Of a DNA stretch of 64,000 bases, positions 60,487 to 64,000 are shown one piece after another (within the stretch, counting starts at the first letter, position 1; every line of letters begins with the position of its first letter). The notes under the pieces were generated by a model. That model did not search any database. It was given only the letters and a program-made list of their open reading frames with translations, and was not told the DNA's origin. This stretch comes from Streptomyces nojiriensis (GTDB taxonomy: Bacteria; Actinomycetota; Actinomycetes; Streptomycetales; Streptomycetaceae): the NCBI RefSeq assembly GCF_017639205.1, contig NZ_CP071139.1, positions 2,806,001 to 2,870,000 of the forward strand. Reading direction: 5' to 3'. Both the position numbers and the translations under genes were made by a program.

Positions 60487-61277
60487 CGGCGTTATGGACC
60501 GGCATGGTGCCGGTCGACGACACGGCCCTGGCCGTCACCGACACCGGCGGCCCCGGCACCCCCGTGGTCTACCTCAACGGCCACTTCGCCACCCAGGGGT
60601 ACTGGCGGCGGGTCATCGCCGACCTGGGGCCCCGGTGGCGGCACATCACCTACGACGAGCGGGCCCGCGGCAGGAAGTCGAAGCGCTCGGCCGACTACTC
60701 CTTCGAGGCGGCCGTCCGGGACGTCGACGCCGTGCTCGCGGCCAGGGACGTGGACCGGGCGCTGGTGGTGGGCTGGTCCTACGGGGCGTTCGTCGGGGCG
60801 CACTGGGCCGGCCGCAATCCGGACCGCGCCCTGGGTGCGGTCCTGGTGGACGGCGCACAGCCCTACGACTGGCTCACCGAGGAGACGGAGCAGGGGATCC
60901 GCCGGTTCTTCAGGCGGATGGGCCGGCTGATGCCACTGCTTCGCCCCACGGGTCTGACCCCGCGGATGACCGCCGAGGAGATGGCCGACAGCAACATCGA
61001 GGTCGGCCGGCTCGCCCGCGAGCGCGAACTGGGCCCCGTACTGGACGCCATCACCGTCCCGGTGCGGTACGTACTGGCCTCGGGATCGTCCTTCGGGAGC
61101 AAGGGCGACGAGCAGGAACGCATCCGCGCCGGCCTCGACCCGGTGTTCCGGCGCAAGCCGAACATCCAGCTCAGCGCGAAGGTCCCCAGCAACCACGGCG
61201 CGATCCTGAGGAAGGACGCCCCGGCCGTCGCCACAGCCGTCCGCGAGGCCGCCGCCCTCGCCCACGACCGATCCTGA
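60483..61277 (+). CDS. Alpha/beta hydrolase
   Basis: 264 residues. The oxyanion region is VVYLNGHFATQGYWRRVIAD, the nucleophile is Ser in VVGWSYGAFVGAH, and the histidine is in PSNHGAILRKDAP. The fold resembles RsbQ/MhpC-like hydrolases or haloperoxidase-related esterases. ATG 60483 overlaps the DUF1048 stop, so it is the last gene of the PadR operon, which suggests that its substrate or product is what PadR senses. A strong terminator follows after 10 bases. Confidence 0.88.
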   Translation: MTALWTGMVPVDDTALAVTDTGGPGTPVVYLNGHFATQGYWRRVIADLGPRWRHITYDERARGRKSKRSADYSFEAAVRDVDAVLAARDVDRALVVGWSYGAFVGAHWAGRNPDRALGAVLVDGAQPYDWLTEETEQGIRRFFRRMGRLMPLLRPTGLTPRMTAEEMADSNIEVGRLARERELGPVLDAITVPVRYVLASGSSFGSKGDEQERIRAGLDPVFRRKPNIQLSAKVPSNHGAILRKDAPAVATAVREAAALAHDRS

Positions 61278-61287
61278 AGCCCGGCAC

Positions 61288-61321
61288 GTCCGTCAGGTCC
61301 CCGACCGGGGACCTGACGGAC
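61288..61321. terminator. Terminator between hydrolase and DUF397 genes
   Basis: Perfect 15-bp stem GTCCGTCAGGTCCCC / GGGGACCTGACGGAC with loop GACC between two convergent genes. Confidence 0.9.
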
Positions 61322-61331
61322 GCCGTGGAGA

Positions 61332-61532
61332 TCAGACCCGACCCTTCACGGCCCGGATGAACGGCGCCCACGCGGCGGCGGGGAGCAGCAGCACAGGACC
61401 GGCGGCGGCCAGCTTGGTGTCCCGGACCGGGACGACGCCGGGGAGGTCGTCGGACACCTCTACGCACTCGCCGCCCTCCCCGTTGCTGTACGAAGACTTC
61501 CGCCAGGACAGACCGTTCACGTCTGCGCGCAT
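61332..61532 (-). CDS. DUF397 protein
   Basis: 66 residues. The family core [20 protein letters not shown] followed by [15 protein letters not shown] is complete. DUF397 proteins are small partners of the XRE/DUF5753 regulators with which they are encoded (BldB/AbaA/WhiJ-type sets in Streptomyces) and probably antagonise or modify them. Its ATG lies 16 bases inside the end of the regulator gene, so translation is coupled. Cytoplasmic. Confidence 0.93.
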   Translation of the reverse strand: MRADVNGLSWRKSSYSNGEGGECVEVSDDLPGVVPVRDTKLAAAGPVLLLPAAAWAPFIRAVKGRV

Positions 61533-62353
61533 CTCGCGTGCTCCTCCGCCACCGACTCAATCAAGGCCAGGGACGCCTCCGGCGACAGCGCGGCAGCCCT
61601 GGCAAGATCGTATGACCTCCAGTGACGCCGAACCAGTGCCGGGCAGTCGAGCAACTGCCCTGCGTGCGGGCCTTCCGTGTAAGCGGCGTCGGGTGCGTCG
61701 GCGAACTGCATGATGCGCACGTACACCCCCAGAGCACCATGGGCACCCGCCGCAAATGGCACCACCTGAACGGTGATCCGATGCGCGCGAACGCAGGAGG
61801 AGATATGCCGCAGCTGGGCAGCCATCACAGCGTGCCCGCCGACTGCCGTACGCAGTACGGCTTCGTGCAGAACAACCCACAATTCGGGGGTATCCGGGTC
61901 GTCGAGAATTCGGGCACGCTCCATACGAGCCGCGATCAGGGAATCGACGCGGTCCGCCGGACCGGTGGGACTAGCGGCCCGAATCACGGCGCGCGCATAG
62001 TCCGCTGTCTGGAGCAGCCCGGGAACGAGCGTGGGGCCATAGTCGAAGATGGCCGTCGCCAGACGTTCCAGCTCAGCCGCTTCGGCGAAGTACTCGACAT
62101 GCTTGGACTTGAATGCCCTGGCCAGGCGAGTGAAGTAGTCCCCGGTGCCGAAAACCTTGTCGATGAGCTCCGCGATCTCCGGCCGCAGCCTCCGCGTGCC
62201 GCACTCCATCTGGCCGACGTACGCCCCGCTCGTGAAGATCCGCTCGCCCAGACCGTCCTGTGTCAGCCCGGCCGCTTCCCGGTGGCGCCGCAGCTCCTCG
62301 CGGGCGAACTCCTCAGGTGTCTGCGCCCCGCTCAGATCCTTCTGCTTGACCAC
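61517..62353 (-). CDS. XRE-family regulator with DUF5753 domain
   Basis: 278 residues. The HTH is [20 protein letters not shown] followed by [16 protein letters not shown] (about 20-60). From residue 90 on the DUF5753 domain has [20 protein letters not shown] and [20 protein letters not shown]. This is the WhiJ-like set with a DUF397 partner directly downstream; such systems influence development or antibiotic production. GTG 62353 follows GGGGAG at good spacing. The preceding MerR frame overlaps its first 41 bases. Confidence 0.92.
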   Translation of the reverse strand: MVKQKDLSGAQTPEEFAREELRRHREAAGLTQDGLGERIFTSGAYVGQMECGTRRLRPEIAELIDKVFGTGDYFTRLARAFKSKHVEYFAEAAELERLATAIFDYGPTLVPGLLQTADYARAVIRAASPTGPADRVDSLIAARMERARILDDPDTPELWVVLHEAVLRTAVGGHAVMAAQLRHISSCVRAHRITVQVVPFAAGAHGALGVYVRIMQFADAPDAAYTEGPHAGQLLDCPALVRRHWRSYDLARAAALSPEASLALIESVAEEHARCAQT

Positions 62354-62843
62354 GAGCCAACTCCCCGCTTCCGCAGTGCCCTTGTTCCGCGAAAAAGCGT
62401 AGACCGCGCCAGGCCGGCGAAGCATCGGAACGGATTGATACGACTACGTGGCGACGCAACCGGGTGGTGGCGTAGGCCTCGATGGCGTCGCGCTGGTACG
62501 CGGCCAGGCCAGGAATGTCCCGTTCCACGAGGAGGCGCTGGTGGTGGCCCCGCAGGGCATCCACCTCGTCGACCTGTTCGGACAGGATCCGGCCGATCTC
62601 CTGCAGCCCGACACCCAGCGCCCGCAACACGAGGATCTGCTGCAGCCGCAGGAGCTGGCGCTCCTCGTGGTAGCGGTGCCCATTGGCGCCGATCCGGGCT
62701 GGTGGCAGCACGCCTGTCTCGTCGTAGTGGCGCAGTGTCCGGGCGGTGACGCCCGACATCCGGGCCACCTCCGCCCGCTGCCGAACCGGGGCTGTCCGAG
62801 GGGTTCGTTGCGCGGTGCCTGCCCTCGCGGAGCGAGCAGGCAA
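62313..62843 (-). CDS. MerR-family regulator, probably truncated
   Basis: 176-residue frame. Residues 24-90 are a good MerR winged helix ([59 protein letters not shown]). The following helix ([10 protein letters not shown]) then leaves the family pattern, and the last 60 residues look like translated non-coding sequence running into the XRE gene. There is no ligand or metal domain and the start ATG 62843 is not conserved-looking. It may be a shortened but working DNA-binding protein, or a decaying gene. Confidence 0.6.
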   Translation of the reverse strand: MPARSARAGTAQRTPRTAPVRQRAEVARMSGVTARTLRHYDETGVLPPARIGANGHRYHEERQLLRLQQILVLRALGVGLQEIGRILSEQVDEVDALRGHHQRLLVERDIPGLAAYQRDAIEAYATTRLRRHVVVSIRSDASPAWRGLRFFAEQGHCGSGELARGQAEGSERGADT

Positions 62844-62928
62844 CCAGCAGGCTTCGCCGAGGCCGGCCGCCTTTACTCCCGGGGCTCATGGTGCACAGCG
62901 CTCGATGACCCGAACGACAGCCCCTGGG

Positions 62929-63354
62929 CTACTTGCCGTTCAAGTGTGTGGTCAGGCGTGACAGCAGAGGCAGCGCCGCCTCGAGCGTCTTTCGTTCATC
63001 GGAACTGAGGACATCGTTGATCGCGGTGCCGAGCCAGTCCGCACGCCTTCGGCGCTCCTCGGCCAGACGGCCGCTTCCCGTCGGCGTGAGGTGGAGCAAC
63101 AGCTTGCGCCCGTCGCTGGGGTGCGCCTCGGCATGCACCAGGCCCTGAGCCAGAAGTTCTTTGACCGCCTTGGCAGCCGACTGGTGACTGACTCCCCGCT
63201 GTTGTGCGATGTCGGCGGTGGTCAGCGGGCCGCTGCGGTCCAGGTAGCCCAGGACGGCGGCCTCGCCGGGCGGCATCTTGTCGGCCGTGCGCACAGTGCG
63301 TACGAGCCGTCCGATGGTCAGGCGAAGTTCTTCGGCCAGCTGATTCTCGTCCAT
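62929..63354 (-). CDS. MarR-family transcriptional regulator
   Basis: 141 residues. The winged helix runs from MPPGEAAVLGYLDRSGPLTT through DIAQQRGVSHQSAAKAVKEL (recognition helix) to the wing HPSDGRKLLLHLTPTGSGRL; N- and C-terminal helices make the dimer. MarR proteins release DNA on binding small aromatic or oxidising compounds. ATG 63354. It is divergent from an MBL-fold hydrolase gene; a 24-bp near-perfect palindrome lies in the 78-bp gap, 24 bases from its start. Confidence 0.93.
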   Translation of the reverse strand: MDENQLAEELRLTIGRLVRTVRTADKMPPGEAAVLGYLDRSGPLTTADIAQQRGVSHQSAAKAVKELLAQGLVHAEAHPSDGRKLLLHLTPTGSGRLAEERRRRADWLGTAINDVLSSDERKTLEAALPLLSRLTTHLNGK

Positions 63355-63377
63355 GACGCCAGCTTACCCACGACCAT

Positions 63378-63401
63378 CAACCAAACTGTACAGTCTGGTT
63401 G
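63378..63401. promoter_or_regulatory. MarR operator candidate
   Basis: 24-bp palindrome CAACCAAACTGTACAGTCTG plus GTTG; 11 of 12 base pairs match, centre CTGTACAG. It lies between the divergent marR and MBL-fold genes and very probably binds the MarR dimer to control both. Confidence 0.75.
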
Positions 63402-63432
63402 TAGACATTCGGTCGTTCGGAAAGGACCCGCT

Positions 63433-64000
63433 GTGAAGCTCACCAAGCACGCCCATGCCTGCGTCACGCTCGAGAAGGACGGCACCCGCCTGGTCATCGA
63501 CCCCGGCACCTTCACCCCGGACGCGGCAGAGGCCGTCACCCGGGCTCACGCCGTCCTGATCACCCACGAACACTTCGACCACTTCGACGAAAAGCTCGTC
63601 GCCGCCGCTCTCGAAGCCCAGCCCGGGCTGCAGGTGTACGGCACAGCCACGGTCGCAGCCACCCTCGGCAGCCACGATGGCCGCGTCCACGCCGTCGCCG
63701 CGGGCGACACCTTCAGCGTCGGCTCCATCACCGCCACCGTCCACGGCCACCGCCACGCGCTGATCCACGCCGACATCCCGTGCCCCGACAACGTCGGCTA
63801 CCTCCTCGACGACGGAGCCGTCTACCACCCCGGCGACGCCTACTTCGCGCCCGACGCTCCCGTACGCACCCTCCTGCTGCCGACCAGCGGCCCGTGGACA
63901 AAGCTCGGCGAAGCCGCCGACTACGTCCGCACCGTCAAACCCGAGCGCATCATCCAGATCCACGAACTCATGCTCAGCGACCTCGGCCAGCACTCCACCG
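63433..64000 (+). CDS. MBL-fold metal-dependent hydrolase (UlaG-like), partial
   Basis: The first 189 codons; the gene runs past the window end. The metallo-beta-lactamase-fold metal site is HEHFDH at 45-50, and the family start KLTKHAHACVTLEKDGTRLV is followed by IDPGTF. VHGHRHALIHADIPCPDNVG and YHPGDAYF provide the next metal ligands. The subgroup (UlaG-like) hydrolyses lactones or phosphodiesters in the cytoplasm. GTG 63433 follows AAAGGAC. It is divergent from marR and probably controlled by it. Confidence 0.9.
   Translation, partial: MKLTKHAHACVTLEKDGTRLVIDPGTFTPDAAEAVTRAHAVLITHEHFDHFDEKLVAAALEAQPGLQVYGTATVAATLGSHDGRVHAVAAGDTFSVGSITATVHGHRHALIHADIPCPDNVGYLLDDGAVYHPGDAYFAPDAPVRTLLLPTSGPWTKLGEAADYVRTVKPERIIQIHELMLSDLGQHST

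Overview
This is a 64 kb piece of a Streptomyces-type chromosome. The DNA is very GC-rich, codons mostly end in G or C, GTG starts and 4-base ATGA/GTGA overlaps between operon genes are common, and the families are typical of the genus (DUF397 beside an XRE/DUF5753 regulator, DUF1048 beside PadR, ALF repeats, DUF1906, an ANTAR response regulator). All product calls come from reading the sequence; no database search was run.

Layout. 1-16.5 kb is core: polA (3' end outside the window), an FdhF/YdeP-type molybdopterin oxidoreductase, a hotdog thioesterase, a complete livKHMGF branched-chain amino-acid ABC transporter, an ANTAR response regulator, a tRNA-like gene with a free-standing HTH/LAGLIDADG protein, pyruvate kinase and a SIMPL protein. 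16.6-30.1 kb is accessory: a Tat-exported 5'-nucleotidase, a secreted ALF-repeat protein with an LAXTG sortase motif, an orphan decarboxylase plus N-hydroxylase pair, aminopeptidase N, chorismate mutase, a small membrane protein/winged-helix operon, a trypsin-like protease, a zinc-peptidase-like protein and a secreted acid phosphatase.

30.3-48.9 kb holds the main story: a steroid catabolic locus, mostly the ring C/D (HIP) pathway. It contains hsaD, two SDRs divergent from echA20-ipdA-ipdB-ipdC, an ipdF-kstR2-fadA6 operon, and a fadE31-like/fadE32-like pair. Gene order within the two main blocks matches what I remember of the KstR2 regulon of Mycobacterium tuberculosis. Two near-identical palindromes that fit the KstR2 operator lie in the two divergent promoters. 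The locus appears partly decayed: a kshB-like reductase is a short remnant, one SDR has a frameshift, fadE30 has lost its whole core but kept its reading frame, an enoyl-CoA hydratase is broken into two pieces in opposite orientation, and the 3' end of fadA6 is duplicated. No fadD3 is seen. A tyrosine phosphatase, a cold-shock protein/DEAD-box helicase pair and a second SIMPL protein are interspersed.

48.8-64 kb is a mosaic: a methyltransferase, a small lipoprotein, a second odd tRNA-like gene, a hydrolase/SDR/luciferase-like operon divergent from a PadR regulator, a VWA protein, a DUF1906 protein, a GntR-ABC operon divergent from a PadR-DUF1048-hydrolase operon, and several regulators. The last gene (MBL-fold hydrolase) runs off the end.

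Two copies of a 160-bp inverted-repeat element (26.8 and 50.1 kb, about 96% identical, inverted to each other) each sit in a CTAG that contains a TAG stop codon. They look like a miniature transposable element.
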